From contig WGMZ01000053.1 in NCBI GenBank assembly GCA_016124735.1, positions 1 to 64,000 on the forward strand: DNA of 64,000 bases, written 5' to 3'. Position 1 is the first letter of the stretch. Each line of letters opens with the position of its first letter. Source of the stretch: Bacteroidota bacterium. Its GTDB lineage: Bacteria > Bacteroidota > Bacteroidia > UBA8524. The position numbers were made by a program, and so were the translations under genes. Shown here in pieces: positions 25,015-33,991 of the stretch. Under the pieces are notes generated by a model. That model made no database searches, was not told the DNA's origin, and saw only the letters and a program-made list of their open reading frames with translations.

Positions 25015-25044
25015 TTAGACGCCCTTAGTCTATGATAAGTTACA
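25015..25044 (-). promoter_or_regulatory. ECF-type promoter of the sigma factor gene
   Basis: On the minus strand: TGTAAC (25044-25039), 17-nt spacer, CGTCTAA (25021-25015), with the -10 ending 21 nt before the TTG start. Twin of the element upstream of the barrel gene. The two also share the flanking bases CTGTAACT. Confidence 0.6.
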
Positions 25045-25090
25045 GGTAAATTGAAATATTTTTAAAATAAGCCCTTATTTCGTGTCAGGA

Positions 25091-25672
25091 ATGAAGCATA
25101 CCATACTTTCCGGATCATCCAGAAAAAACAGCACCACCTTACTTGTTGCAAAAGCCATTCGCCGTGTTCTTCATGAATCAGGAGAAACAGAGATTGAATT
25201 GGTTGATTTTGAAGATTACGATATTCCCTTTTTCAATCAGGATATTGACGTGAATCATCTGTCTGCCTTTCAGCAACGTTTGATGCATTCCATGTCGGCA
25301 GCCGACTCCATCATACTGGTTACTCCGGAATACAACTGGTTTCCCTCAGCGGAAATCGTTCATTTGGTTCATAGAATGGCCGATACTGAATATAGTTCTA
25401 TGTGGGACAATAAGGTATTTTCATTTGTTGGTGTTTCCACCGGACGAGGTGGAAGAATGCCAACCGTGCAAATGGGTTATGTGGTCGACAAAATTATCAA
25501 TGTGATGAATTTTGATTCGGTGACGAACCCCAAAAGTTTTGAAGTGCAATTTGCAAAAAAGGTATTGGATGCTGAGGGAAATAGCCTGGGCAACCACGAG
25601 TTTGATCAAGGACTGCGTTCGTTTGTTGATTACCATAACAAACTCTCCAAACGCTGGCTCAAGAATTCATAA
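25091..25672 (+). CDS. NAD(P)H-dependent FMN reductase family protein
   Basis: 193 residues from the ATG at 25091 (a GTG three codons earlier is also possible). It has a flavodoxin-like fold with the phosphate-binding loop SGSSRKNSTT at about 5-14 and TPEYNWFPSAEIVHLVHRM near 78-96, where family members have PEYN with the FMN-binding loop. A third FMN-contacting stretch is FVGVSTGRGGR. Members reduce FMN, quinones or azo compounds with NAD(P)H. The physiological substrate is unknown. It is divergent from the sigma factor gene. Confidence 0.85.
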   Translation: MKHTILSGSSRKNSTTLLVAKAIRRVLHESGETEIELVDFEDYDIPFFNQDIDVNHLSAFQQRLMHSMSAADSIILVTPEYNWFPSAEIVHLVHRMADTEYSSMWDNKVFSFVGVSTGRGGRMPTVQMGYVVDKIINVMNFDSVTNPKSFEVQFAKKVLDAEGNSLGNHEFDQGLRSFVDYHNKLSKRWLKNS

Positions 25673-25682
25673 AGAACCCTGC

Positions 25683-26603
25683 TTAGGAGCCTTTCTTCTG
25701 TTTTTCTTTTTCCTTCTCCTTCTCCTCTTTTTCTTTTTCTTTTGCTTTTCTCTCTTTTTCCTTCTTCTCTAATTCACGCTGTTTTTCCTTCTCTTTTCGT
25801 TCTTCTTCCTTTTGCTTTTTGGCTTCTTCCCGCTTTCTTCGTGCATCTTCAATTTCTTTCTCTCTTTGCTTACGCGCTTCTTCGCGAATTCGCTTTTGTT
25901 CAGCACGTTCCTGCTCCCTCAATTCCTTTTCCTTCTCCCGCTTGGCACTTACTGCAGCTTTTGCACTGTCTCTTTCCTGCTTCTCTTTCTGTTTAAGAGC
26001 TTCCTCTTCTAATTTCTTTTTTTCCTTTTCTGCATCCAGCCTGGCCTTTTCCTGAGCCAATTCTCTGGCTTCCTGCCGCCTTTCCAGTTCCCGGTCTATT
26101 TGCTCGTAATTCGGCGTAACTTCTTTTTCGACTTTCAATTTCTCCAAACGAAGTCCTTCCCCATAAAACCAATCGTCGTTCAGTTCTATCAAAACAAAAT
26201 GCAGGATGCACGGTTGTTCCTTGGTGACGCATCTTGCCTGAACGTATGCGTATTTATGGCCGTCCTGATTGCTGAGCACCTCATAGACATACTCGATTTT
26301 TTCCAGATGAGTCAGAGAAATATGTTCATTTTTCGCAAAGCGCTTCAGGTTCTTCATGGATTTTCTCGTATCGTATTCCAGCTCCTTCTGGCGCAACCCG
26401 ATTTGATAATTCATTATCTCTACATCAGTGGTATCGTAAGCAGATTTCAAATCATGGTAACCGGGACACAACTCCAGTAGCTTTGAATTGCTTTCCTGAA
26501 CAACAGCATTCAAAACCGAGTCGCAGAGATAATCCAAATCCTGAGCCTTCCCCACAAAGCTGCTCAAAAGCATAAAAAAGAGTAGAAATTTGTTTCGTCG
26601 CAT
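25683..26603 (-). CDS. Exported protein with a long lysine/glutamate-rich helix
   Basis: 306 residues from the ATG at 26603, where a signal peptide begins ([21 protein letters not shown]). The N-terminal ~150 residues form an unrecognised compact domain (two cysteines near 28 and 45, and [17 protein letters not shown] near 145). The last ~135 residues are almost only K, E, R, Q and A in heptad-free runs, as in single-alpha-helix (ER/K) segments. The open frame continues 74 codons further upstream across the divergent gene, but that part has no signal peptide and is rejected. It is 23 bp from the divergent YyaL-type gene. Function unknown. Confidence 0.75.
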   Translation of the reverse strand: MRRNKFLLFFMLLSSFVGKAQDLDYLCDSVLNAVVQESNSKLLELCPGYHDLKSAYDTTDVEIMNYQIGLRQKELEYDTRKSMKNLKRFAKNEHISLTHLEKIEYVYEVLSNQDGHKYAYVQARCVTKEQPCILHFVLIELNDDWFYGEGLRLEKLKVEKEVTPNYEQIDRELERRQEARELAQEKARLDAEKEKKKLEEEALKQKEKQERDSAKAAVSAKREKEKELREQERAEQKRIREEARKQREKEIEDARRKREEAKKQKEEERKEKEKQRELEKKEKERKAKEKEKEEKEKEKEKQKKGS

Positions 26604-26626
26604 TATTCCCTGTAAAATTAACAAGA

Positions 26627-28645
26627 ATGACACAGGCTCCCAAGTATACCAATGCGTTAATCGACGCGCAAAGTCCATATCTGCTTCAACATGCCCACAA
26701 CCCGGTCGATTGGGTGGAATGGTCGGATCATGCCTGGGAAAGAGCCAGGATTGAGGACAAAATCGTTCTGGTGAGTATAGGTTATGCATCCTGCCATTGG
26801 TGCCACGTAATGGAGCACGAATCATTTGAAAACCCGGATACGGCTGCCATTATGAACGAATATTTTGTATGCATCAAAGTGGATAGGGAAGAGCGACCCG
26901 ATGTGGACCAGGTCTACATGGATGCGGTTCAACTAATGACCGGCAGGGGTGGCTGGCCATTGAATATGTTTTGCCTGCCAGACGGAAGGCCCATTCATGG
27001 CGGAACCTATTTCCCCAACCAACACTGGAATCAGATGCTTTTTCAACTGCACGACTTATATCAGAATCGGCGCGAAGAGGCTCTGGAATACGCAGAAAAA
27101 CTGCTTCAAGGTATCCGGGGAATGGGCGCAATTCCATTCGAAAATCCAAGTCTGCCGCAAATAGAAGCGCTGAAATCCATCGTGGATACATGGTCTGGTC
27201 AGTTTGATTGGAAAAATGGAGGCAATGCGCGCACTCCAAAATTTCCGCTTCCGGTCAACTACTCCTTTCTTTTCCATGCCGGATTGTTATTTCCTGAATC
27301 AGAAGGCCTCAAAATGGTCGAGCTCACTCTGGACAAAATGGCCTCCGGTGGCATCTACGATCAATTGGCGGGTGGATTCGCCCGATATTCCGTTGACGCA
27401 TATTGGAAAGTTCCTCATTTCGAAAAGATGCTGTATGATAATGGACAACTTATCGGACTTTATGCAGAGGCCGCAGCTCTATTCAAAAAAGACCGGTACC
27501 GGCAAATTGTGCAGGAAACAATCGCCTTTGCTGAGACCGAATGGAAGAGTAGTGAAGGATTGTATTTTTCATCCTACGATGCCGACAGTGAAGGAAAAGA
27601 AGGAACCTATTACACCTGGAAGATGGATGAGCTCCGTCGTATACTCAATGAACAGGAATTCGAATGGTTTACATCCTACTATACCTGTGAGGAAAAAGGC
27701 AATTGGGAAGAAGATCTCAATATTATTCATGCCACTCTTTTGCCCGAAGAATTTGCCACTTTGAAAGGTCTGAACCTGAAGCATTTCAATGAGGTTATTG
27801 AAGTGGCCAAAAGTAAATTATTAAAGGTTCGCGAAACGCGAATGAAACCTGGGCTGGACGATAAATGCATTCTCAGTTGGAATGCCCTCTATCTGAAAGG
27901 TCTGGCCAAAGCAGCCCGTAATCTCAAAGAACAGAATTATTTATCAAGTGCAGTGGGACTGGCCGATGCCATTTTGCATTCTTTTCAATCTTCCGGCCAA
28001 TGGCACCGTATTGTAAAGGATAAAAAAGCATCCATCCCTGCCTTTTTAGATGATTTATGTTTGCTCGCCGATGCCTTGATTGAATTATACCAGGCCTCCT
28101 TCCAGGAAAAATACCTGCATGAAGCCCATCAGCTGATTGAACGGATTCATGAAAATTTTTACGATCAGGAAGACGGCTTGTATTATTATACCTCTCACCA
28201 TGCAGAGGAATTAATTGTTCGAAAAAAAGACCTGCAAGATGATGTGATACCTTCATCGAATGCAATCATGGCTCTGAATTACCAAAGGCTCTATTATTAT
28301 TTCGGTATTACAGAATACCGCGAAAGGTATGAGCATATGCTTCTCCAAATCAGTGGCTCCTTTGAGAAATTTGCCGCCTGGTATACCCAATGGGGCGAAA
28401 TCTATCTCAATGAAGCCTTTGGACTCTATCAACTCTGCGGAACCGGACCGGGTTCAACAGATCAATTGGCTACTGCCACTTTGGAAAACATTCCGAATAT
28501 CATTGTTGCCGCCTCTGAAACAGAAAGCGACTTACCGATACTCAGATCACGAGTAAAAGAAGAACTTAATTGGTATCTATGTTACAAGGAATCCTGCTTC
28601 CCTCCATCCCGGGATTTGAATGAGGTGCTTTCCAATCGGGCATAA
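26627..28645 (+). CDS. YyaL/SSP411 family protein (DUF255 thioredoxin-like plus glycosidase-like domain)
   Basis: 672 residues. The N-terminal thioredoxin-like DUF255 domain has the hallmark [14 protein letters not shown], then [16 protein letters not shown] with a CxxC motif near 55-58, and [14 protein letters not shown]. The rest resembles an (alpha/alpha)6 six-hairpin glycosidase-type fold ([17 protein letters not shown] and [11 protein letters not shown]). Family members are widespread and of uncertain biochemistry. Human SPATA20 is a homologue. Length and domain order are complete. The start ATG follows a very short divergent gap, so its promoter must lie partly inside the neighbouring gene. 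Confidence 0.92.
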   Translation: MTQAPKYTNALIDAQSPYLLQHAHNPVDWVEWSDHAWERARIEDKIVLVSIGYASCHWCHVMEHESFENPDTAAIMNEYFVCIKVDREERPDVDQVYMDAVQLMTGRGGWPLNMFCLPDGRPIHGGTYFPNQHWNQMLFQLHDLYQNRREEALEYAEKLLQGIRGMGAIPFENPSLPQIEALKSIVDTWSGQFDWKNGGNARTPKFPLPVNYSFLFHAGLLFPESEGLKMVELTLDKMASGGIYDQLAGGFARYSVDAYWKVPHFEKMLYDNGQLIGLYAEAAALFKKDRYRQIVQETIAFAETEWKSSEGLYFSSYDADSEGKEGTYYTWKMDELRRILNEQEFEWFTSYYTCEEKGNWEEDLNIIHATLLPEEFATLKGLNLKHFNEVIEVAKSKLLKVRETRMKPGLDDKCILSWNALYLKGLAKAARNLKEQNYLSSAVGLADAILHSFQSSGQWHRIVKDKKASIPAFLDDLCLLADALIELYQASFQEKYLHEAHQLIERIHENFYDQEDGLYYYTSHHAEELIVRKKDLQDDVIPSSNAIMALNYQRLYYYFGITEYRERYEHMLLQISGSFEKFAAWYTQWGEIYLNEAFGLYQLCGTGPGSTDQLATATLENIPNIIVAASETESDLPILRSRVKEELNWYLCYKESCFPPSRDLNEVLSNRA

Positions 28646-28647
28646 AA

Positions 28648-28675
28648 AAATCCCGGTTCGAAGGAACCAGGATTT
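28648..28675. terminator. Bidirectional terminator between YyaL-type gene and exbD
   Basis: AAATCCCGGTTC - GAAG - GAACCAGGATTT, one mismatch in the stem, preceded by seven A on the plus strand (a T-run for the leftward operon). It ends both convergent units. Confidence 0.75.
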
Positions 28676-28695
28676 ATGAAATTTATTTACCCTAA

Positions 28696-29184
28696 TTAGA
28701 AATCACCTTTGTCGTTGGCGTCTTTTTTCTTGGTAGAATAATTGAGTTTCAAGGCATTAGCCTTTCTCAATTCCTGTTTTACATCGGTAATGATACCCAT
28801 TTTCACATCACGGTCTGCTTTGATGGAAATAATCATTTTTCCTTTTTGAGACTCAGGCATGTCTTCCCTTACCGTATTTACAAACAGAATAACATCGTCT
28901 TTTGTCTTAAACGCGTCATTCAGTTGAATTCGTGGGGCGGTACCATACTCGCTTTCCAATTGCTTGATAGGAGAACCGATATAGATATACTGTACCAATG
29001 ATTTTTTGGTCAGTTTCTCCACCTCACTGGCTGCCGGAGTATTATTCTTCACTTTCAGTGTAACTTCACGCATGGTGGTTGCCACCATGAAAAAGAACAA
29101 CAACATGAAGACAATATCCGGTAGCGAAGCTGTGTTGATACCGGTACTTCCCGAGTTGGTCCGTTTTTTCTTAAACTTTGCCAT
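28696..29184 (-). CDS. ExbD/TolR biopolymer transporter (second copy)
   Basis: 162 residues. One membrane helix at about 22-42 carries the proton-path Asp in SLPDIVFMLLFFFMVATTM, followed by a periplasmic domain of the ExbD type. It works with ExbB to couple proton flow to movement of an outer-membrane-spanning partner. Last gene of a four-gene unit, 2 nt from the preceding exbD. The two ExbD proteins are distant paralogues, as is common in Bacteroidota. Which periplasmic partner they drive (TonB-like or other) cannot be read, since no tonB is present here. Confidence 0.88.
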   Translation of the reverse strand: MAKFKKKRTNSGSTGINTASLPDIVFMLLFFFMVATTMREVTLKVKNNTPAASEVEKLTKKSLVQYIYIGSPIKQLESEYGTAPRIQLNDAFKTKDDVILFVNTVREDMPESQKGKMIISIKADRDVKMGIITDVKQELRKANALKLNYSTKKKDANDKGDF

Positions 29185-29186
29185 AA

Positions 29187-29729
29187 TTAGTTCCCTTCTA
29201 TATTTTCAGGTTCTGCCTCGGAAATTTTCTGTGGGAAATGGTCTTTCACCTCTTCCAGCTGTTGGTCATTCAATTGGTCGTAAGTCCGCCCATACTTTCT
29301 TTGCGCATATTCATCGCGCACTTCACGATAGGCCGCCTTTAACTCATTCTGAACAGAGATATACGTTATATAATTTGTACCTCGGTCGTTCTTAAGGGAA
29401 ACAACAGCTTTTTCTGGATTATCACTCATATTCGGATCACGGCCATCATTCGTGATAAACCTTTTGGTTATATCCCGCAATTGATTGACCCGGGTCACCT
29501 CTCCTTCTACCAACAACTGGTTGTTGGAGTTTACCAACACTTCCAAGACATTCCGTTGCTTGATGTTTGGTGGAGGAGTATCCTCGGTTTCCATGGGTGG
29601 CAATTTAATTGCAATACCCGTGTCCGAATCCATAGTGGTAGTCACAAGGAAGAAGATGAGCAGCAGGAAGGCGATATCCGCCATCGAACCCGCATTGATT
29701 TCCGGTAATGCTCTGCTCTTTCTTGCCAT
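29187..29729 (-). CDS. ExbD/TolR biopolymer transporter (first copy)
   Basis: 180 residues. The membrane helix at about 17-37 contains the conserved Asp in GSMADIAFLLLIFFLVTTTM. The periplasmic part is longer than in the following copy and ends in a glutamate-rich tail (SEAEPENIEGN). It starts 3 nt after the preceding small membrane-protein gene. It would form, with the second ExbD, the heterodimer inside an ExbB pentamer. The heterodimer is inference. Confidence 0.88.
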   Translation of the reverse strand: MARKSRALPEINAGSMADIAFLLLIFFLVTTTMDSDTGIAIKLPPMETEDTPPPNIKQRNVLEVLVNSNNQLLVEGEVTRVNQLRDITKRFITNDGRDPNMSDNPEKAVVSLKNDRGTNYITYISVQNELKAAYREVRDEYAQRKYGRTYDQLNDQQLEEVKDHFPQKISEAEPENIEGN

Positions 29730-29732
29730 GAC

Positions 29733-30149
29733 TTATTTCATTAAATTTTTAACTTCTGCATAGATGGTTACACCGAGCACCGCTACGATGGCCATATACA
29801 TCATATTTAAAGCTCCTCCCACCATTTTGGATGCCGAAGGAGAAGTAAATCCTACTCTTTCATAAGAAATCAGGATCTCGTTTCCTGCCACAAGGTATCC
29901 AATCAGGAATACCACTACAATCAATCCCACACCAATCAAAGCCCGAATAGCACTTTTAGGATGAGAAATCATTGAAATGATGGGGAAAACGATGGCTGCG
30001 CCGGCAGCAATTACACTCAGGATAAAAGTGACTGTAATTCCAAAACCTGCGCCAGTCACCACGCTGCTATCACTCACGTATATCGCGTAAACGATATAGA
30101 GGCAAATGAGTGCAACCAGTGCGTATAAGGCTGGTTTAATGAATTTCAT
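29733..30149 (-). CDS. Small membrane protein of the exbB-exbD operon
   Basis: 138 residues from the ATG at 30149 (a TTG two codons earlier is also open). Four hydrophobic helices are visible: about 6-24, 36-58, 68-92 and 110-132. No soluble domain or catalytic motif. It sits between exbB and the two exbD genes with gaps of 10 and 3 nt, so it is part of the unit. I recall such a small membrane gene in the same place in other Bacteroidota. Its role in the proton-channel complex is not known to me. Confidence 0.75.
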   Translation of the reverse strand: MKFIKPALYALVALICLYIVYAIYVSDSSVVTGAGFGITVTFILSVIAAGAAIVFPIISMISHPKSAIRALIGVGLIVVVFLIGYLVAGNEILISYERVGFTSPSASKMVGGALNMMYMAIVAVLGVTIYAEVKNLMK

Positions 30150-30159
30150 AATCAAATAA

Positions 30160-31008
30160 TTACTTAGTCGATGAAACTTTGTTTTTCACCAGAATGTCAA
30201 CAAGGTCGATAGAAGCTTCTTCCATGTTGTTTACCAGTGTATCCACTTTGTTCACAATGTAGTTGTAGAACAATTGAAGGAAGATCGCAACGATCAAACC
30301 AGCAACAGTGGTCAAGAGGGCTACTTTAATACCACCCGCAACAACAGCTGGAGAAATGTCTCCCTGAATTTGGATTTGGTCGAACGCCTGAATCATACCG
30401 ATTACCGTACCCATAAATCCGAGCATCGGAGCAAGTGCGATAAACAGAGACAACCAAACCATTCCTTTTTCCATTTGTCCCATTTGAACGGAACCATAAG
30501 AAACGATTGTTTTCTCAACTACTTCGATTCCTTCATCGGAACGATCCAATCCCTGATAGAAGATAGATGCGATAGGTCCGCGTGTATTGCGGCATACTTC
30601 TTTGGCTGCTTCCACACCACCTGTTTTCACCGCTTCTTCAATCTCAAGAACGAATTTGTCTTTATTCACAGAAAATAAGCTCAATGTAATGATACGCTCA
30701 ATAGCCACGGCCAAACCGAGGATCAAACAAATCAATACCGGAGTCATCCACACAGGATCACCCTCAATGAATTTATTTTTAATCACCTGATTCATGCTTT
30801 CGTTTCCGGCATCTTCAGTGACTACTGTCGTTTGTTCAACGACTTCATCCGCAGGTTTTTCTGCTGGAGCAGCTTGTTTCGTTGTGTCATCGGTTGCTGC
30901 AGCTTGAGTCGTGTCTTGTGTTGCTGGCTCACCATCTTGAGCGAACGTGTTCACACCTGTGCTCAGAATCAATCCGAGAGCAAGGAACATAGCAAAGAGC
31001 TTTTTCAT
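30160..31008 (-). CDS. MotA/TolQ/ExbB proton channel family protein
   Basis: 282 residues. It begins with a signal-like helix (LFAMFLALGLILSTGVNTFAQ) and an acidic, threonine-rich periplasmic stretch (about 25-75). Three membrane helices follow: VWMTPVLICLILGLAVAIER near 90, then two in the family core with ALAPMLGFMGTVIGMIQAF and VALLTTVAGLIVAIFLQLFYN near 185-250. The long exported N terminus is a known Bacteroidota variant. It pairs with the downstream ExbD proteins. Strong TTG-18-TATTTTTG promoter upstream. Confidence 0.92.
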   Translation of the reverse strand: MKKLFAMFLALGLILSTGVNTFAQDGEPATQDTTQAAATDDTTKQAAPAEKPADEVVEQTTVVTEDAGNESMNQVIKNKFIEGDPVWMTPVLICLILGLAVAIERIITLSLFSVNKDKFVLEIEEAVKTGGVEAAKEVCRNTRGPIASIFYQGLDRSDEGIEVVEKTIVSYGSVQMGQMEKGMVWLSLFIALAPMLGFMGTVIGMIQAFDQIQIQGDISPAVVAGGIKVALLTTVAGLIVAIFLQLFYNYIVNKVDTLVNNMEEASIDLVDILVKNKVSSTK

Positions 31009-31047
31009 AATAAATGCAATAATGTTAAGGTCTTATTAGGGTTGTGG

Positions 31048-31076
31048 CAAAAATAGAAAAAATATGTTTATTGCAA
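31048..31076 (-). promoter_or_regulatory. Promoter of the exbB operon
   Basis: On the minus strand: TTG (31076-31074), 18-nt spacer, TATTTTTG (31055-31048). The -7 element ends 39 nt before the exbB ATG. Confidence 0.7.
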
Positions 31077-31131
31077 CCGTACGGTCAGCATTTCACCAAG
31101 AAATAACGTAAGATCGGAGAACTGGGTTCGA

Positions 31132-32478
31132 ATGGCGAAAAAAAACTTTGCATACGTCTGTCAATCATGCGGTTATCAATCCGCTAAATGGGCCGGGAAA
31201 TGTCCGTCCTGCGGAGAATGGAACACCATTGTTGAAGAAGAGCTTAGACAAAAGCCTGTTTCGAAGCGTAAATCGGAGCTTATACCGGCCAAAACTATTC
31301 AAAGTTTAGAACAACCGGATTTGATTCGGGTCCTGACTCCCGACCAGGAACTAAATCGGGTGCTTGGCGGAGGAATCGTGCCGGGAAGTGTCATATTGAT
31401 CGGCGGGGAGCCCGGAATTGGAAAGTCTACCCTGCTCCTTCAACTTTCGGTGCAAATGCAGAGAAAGTTTCTATATGTTTCCGGAGAAGAAAGCGAAAGC
31501 CAAATCAAGTTGAGGGCAGACCGCATTGGAATTAAAAATCCGGATTGTTTCGTTGTATCGGCCACCAGCCTGGATGTGGTTCTTGATCATATTGAAGAAA
31601 ACCAACCGGATGTTCTGATAATCGATTCCGTGCAAACCCTGCAAAGCGAAAACATCGAATCAGCGCCGGGAACAGTTTCTCAAATTCGTGAATGCACTAA
31701 CGAATTAATTCGAATTGCTAAAAGCAAAAACCTCCCAGTATTTCTTATTGGGCATATAACCAAGGAGGGATTTATAGCCGGCCCCAAGGTTCTTGAGCAT
31801 ATGGTCGACACTGTTTTGCAATTTGAAGGCGACCGCCATCACAATTACCGTTTGCTCCGTGCCAAAAAAAACCGCTTTGGCTCTACCTCAGAAATTGGTA
31901 TTTATGAGATGATTCAAAGTGGATTGCGCGAAGTAGCCAATCCATCTGAAATTCTCATCTCACAGAAAAATGAAGAACTCAGCGGCATTTGCATTGGCGT
32001 GGCTTTGGAGGGCAACCGGGCCTTACTTGTGGAAACACAGGCTCTTGTGAGCACTGCCGTATACGGAACACCCCAAAGAAATGTCAACGGTTTTGATCTG
32101 AGAAGATTGAATATGCTTTTGGCCGTATTGGAAAAACGCTGCGGATTCCGACTGGCCCATCAGGATGTTTTTATAAATATAACAGGTGGATTGAAGCTGG
32201 AAGATCCGGCGATGGATTTATCGGTTGTCACTGCAATACTTTCTTCTTACGAAGATATCTATGTCCCTTATGCATATGCCTTTGCGGGTGAAATCGGGTT
32301 ATCCGGCGAGGTGCGGGCAATCAGCAAATTGGAACAGCGCATCCAGGAAGCCGAGAAACTGGGATTTGAGAAAATTTTTGTAGCCTCTGGAAGCAAATTA
32401 CCCAAAGCAAAGAAATCTGGAATCCAAGTGATTGGCGTTAACAAAGTTGAAGAATTATTCACGCATCTCTTTGGCTGA
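31132..32478 (+). CDS. radA: DNA repair protein RadA (Sms)
   Basis: 448 residues. RecA-like ATPase and branch-migration factor. N-terminal zinc finger with CQSCGYQSAKWAGKCPSCGEW (key residues C10, C13, C27 and C30), Walker A GGEPGIGKSTLL near 88, the RadA-specific KNRFG motif in AKKNRFGSTSEIGI near 245, and a C-terminal Lon-protease-like domain (LKLEDPAMDLSVVTAILSSY) without protease activity. All parts are intact. Its ATG lies 123 bp from the divergent exbB. No clear -7 element was found for it. Confidence 0.96.
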   Translation: MAKKNFAYVCQSCGYQSAKWAGKCPSCGEWNTIVEEELRQKPVSKRKSELIPAKTIQSLEQPDLIRVLTPDQELNRVLGGGIVPGSVILIGGEPGIGKSTLLLQLSVQMQRKFLYVSGEESESQIKLRADRIGIKNPDCFVVSATSLDVVLDHIEENQPDVLIIDSVQTLQSENIESAPGTVSQIRECTNELIRIAKSKNLPVFLIGHITKEGFIAGPKVLEHMVDTVLQFEGDRHHNYRLLRAKKNRFGSTSEIGIYEMIQSGLREVANPSEILISQKNEELSGICIGVALEGNRALLVETQALVSTAVYGTPQRNVNGFDLRRLNMLLAVLEKRCGFRLAHQDVFINITGGLKLEDPAMDLSVVTAILSSYEDIYVPYAYAFAGEIGLSGEVRAISKLEQRIQEAEKLGFEKIFVASGSKLPKAKKSGIQVIGVNKVEELFTHLFG

Positions 32479-32498
32479 AAATAAGGGGCTTTTTCCCA

Positions 32499-32529
32499 TT
32501 GCATAATGCACCCTGAATTCCTATTTTCG
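32499..32529 (+). promoter_or_regulatory. Promoter of metK
   Basis: TTG (32499-32501), 20-nt spacer, TATTTTCG (32522-32529), the TTCG variant of the -7 element, 21 nt before the ATG. The gap is too short for a SAM riboswitch. Confidence 0.6.
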
Positions 32530-32550
32530 CACTCCTATTAAAATATTATC

Positions 32551-33804
32551 ATGTCTTACTTATTTACTTCTGAATCCGTTTCTGAAGGGCATCCAGACAA
32601 AGTTGCCGATCAGATTAGCGATGCACTTATAGATCATTTTCTCGCTTATGACTCCAGCTCCAAAGTGGCTTGCGAAACTTTGGTGACTACCGGACAGGTA
32701 GTTCTTGCCGGAGAAGTTAAATCGAATGCTTATCTCGACGTGCAGGATATTGCCCGCGGCGTGATCAAAAAAATTGGTTATACCAAAAGCGAGTACATGT
32801 TTGAAGCGAATTCCTGTGGAGTTCTTTCTGCTATTCACGAACAATCTCCTGATATCAACCAGGGTGTAGAACGCACCAGTCCTGAAGAGCAGGGTGCGGG
32901 CGATCAGGGGATGATGTTTGGTTATGCTACTCGAGAAACCGAAAACTACATGCCGTTGGCCCTGGATCTGGCGCACAAACTACTCGAAGAATTGGCAGCT
33001 ATCCGGAAAGAAGGAAAGCAAATGACCTATCTCCGTCCGGATGCGAAAAGCCAGGTGACCATCGAATACGATGACGACAACCAGCCCATTCGCATTGACA
33101 CGATCGTAGTATCAACTCAACACGACGACTTCGACTCAGAAGAAATGATGCTGGATGTGATCAATAATGACATCAAAAAAATCCTGATTCCCCGGGTAAA
33201 GTCACAATTAAAAGCAGAGTTGCAAAAACTTTTCAATGACCAGATTACCTACCATATCAATCCAACCGGAAAATTTGTGATTGGCGGACCTCACGGAGAT
33301 ACTGGCCTGACTGGTCGTAAAATTATTGTGGACACCTATGGAGGCAAAGGCGCCCACGGTGGTGGCGCATTCTCAGGAAAAGATCCATCTAAAGTAGACC
33401 GTTCTGCCGCATATGCTACGCGACACATCGCCAAAAACCTTGTGGCTGCCGGTATTTGCGATGAAGTACTTGTTCAGGTTTCCTATGCAATCGGAGTAGC
33501 AAAACCTTGTGGCATTTATGTCAATACCTATGGAACATCCAAAGTTGACATGCATGATGGAGAGATTGCAAAAAAGGTTGAACAAATCTTTGACATGCGT
33601 CCTTATGCCATAGAACAACGTCTGAAATTGCGTAATCCGATGTATTCTGAAACGGCTGCATATGGTCACATGGGACGTGAACCAAAGCATGTAACGAAAG
33701 TATTCAATAAAGGTCGTGAGAACGAGAAGACTGTTGAAGTTGAATTGTTCACCTGGGAAAAACTCGATTATGTAGATGATGTAAAATCAGCTTTCGGTAT
33801 TTAA
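32551..33804 (+). CDS. metK: S-adenosylmethionine synthetase
   Basis: Makes S-adenosylmethionine from methionine and ATP. 417 residues. Key stretches: [18 protein letters not shown] near 9-26 with the ATP-binding His, [16 protein letters not shown] near 115-130, and the loop [20 protein letters not shown] followed by [16 protein letters not shown]. It is slightly longer than the ~385-residue E. coli enzyme, with a C-terminal extension ([18 protein letters not shown]) that I recall as usual in Bacteroidota. Own promoter and own terminator, so it is a single-gene unit. Confidence 0.96.
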   Translation: MSYLFTSESVSEGHPDKVADQISDALIDHFLAYDSSSKVACETLVTTGQVVLAGEVKSNAYLDVQDIARGVIKKIGYTKSEYMFEANSCGVLSAIHEQSPDINQGVERTSPEEQGAGDQGMMFGYATRETENYMPLALDLAHKLLEELAAIRKEGKQMTYLRPDAKSQVTIEYDDDNQPIRIDTIVVSTQHDDFDSEEMMLDVINNDIKKILIPRVKSQLKAELQKLFNDQITYHINPTGKFVIGGPHGDTGLTGRKIIVDTYGGKGAHGGGAFSGKDPSKVDRSAAYATRHIAKNLVAAGICDEVLVQVSYAIGVAKPCGIYVNTYGTSKVDMHDGEIAKKVEQIFDMRPYAIEQRLKLRNPMYSETAAYGHMGREPKHVTKVFNKGRENEKTVEVELFTWEKLDYVDDVKSAFGI

Positions 33805-33827
33805 TATCTAACAACTCAAATGATATG

Positions 33828-33852
33828 AAGCGGAGGAAACTCCGCTTTTTTT
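33828..33852 (+). terminator. Intrinsic terminator of metK
   Basis: AAGCGGAG - GAAA - CTCCGCTT followed by a T-run, 24 nt after the stop. Confidence 0.88.
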
Positions 33853-33941
33853 ATGCCCCGGGTTTCCCCTCAATCTCGTTCACTCTGAATAGAGAATCGA
33901 GAACCCTATCCCAGTGGACCTTAAAATCACGGACAATAAAA

Positions 33942-33965
33942 AAGCCGGCGCATTTGCGCCGGCTT
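33942..33965 (-). terminator. Intrinsic terminator of the large secreted protein gene
   Basis: An 11-bp perfect stem (AAGCCGGCGCA / TGCGCCGGCTT, loop TT) followed on the minus strand by a T-run. It lies 27 nt after the stop of the leftward gene and carries the same GCCGGC core as the terminator at 171-194. Confidence 0.88.
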
Positions 33966-33991
33966 CTTCAATTATTTAATTGGAGATTTAT

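Noticed and set aside
26604-26825. 74-codon upstream extension of the KE-rich protein gene
   Set aside because: It runs antisense through the start of the YyaL-type gene and would bury the clear signal peptide that begins at 26603.
32479-32550. SAM riboswitch ahead of metK
   Set aside because: The gap is only 72 nt, a promoter occupies it, and no SAM-aptamer pattern is visible.
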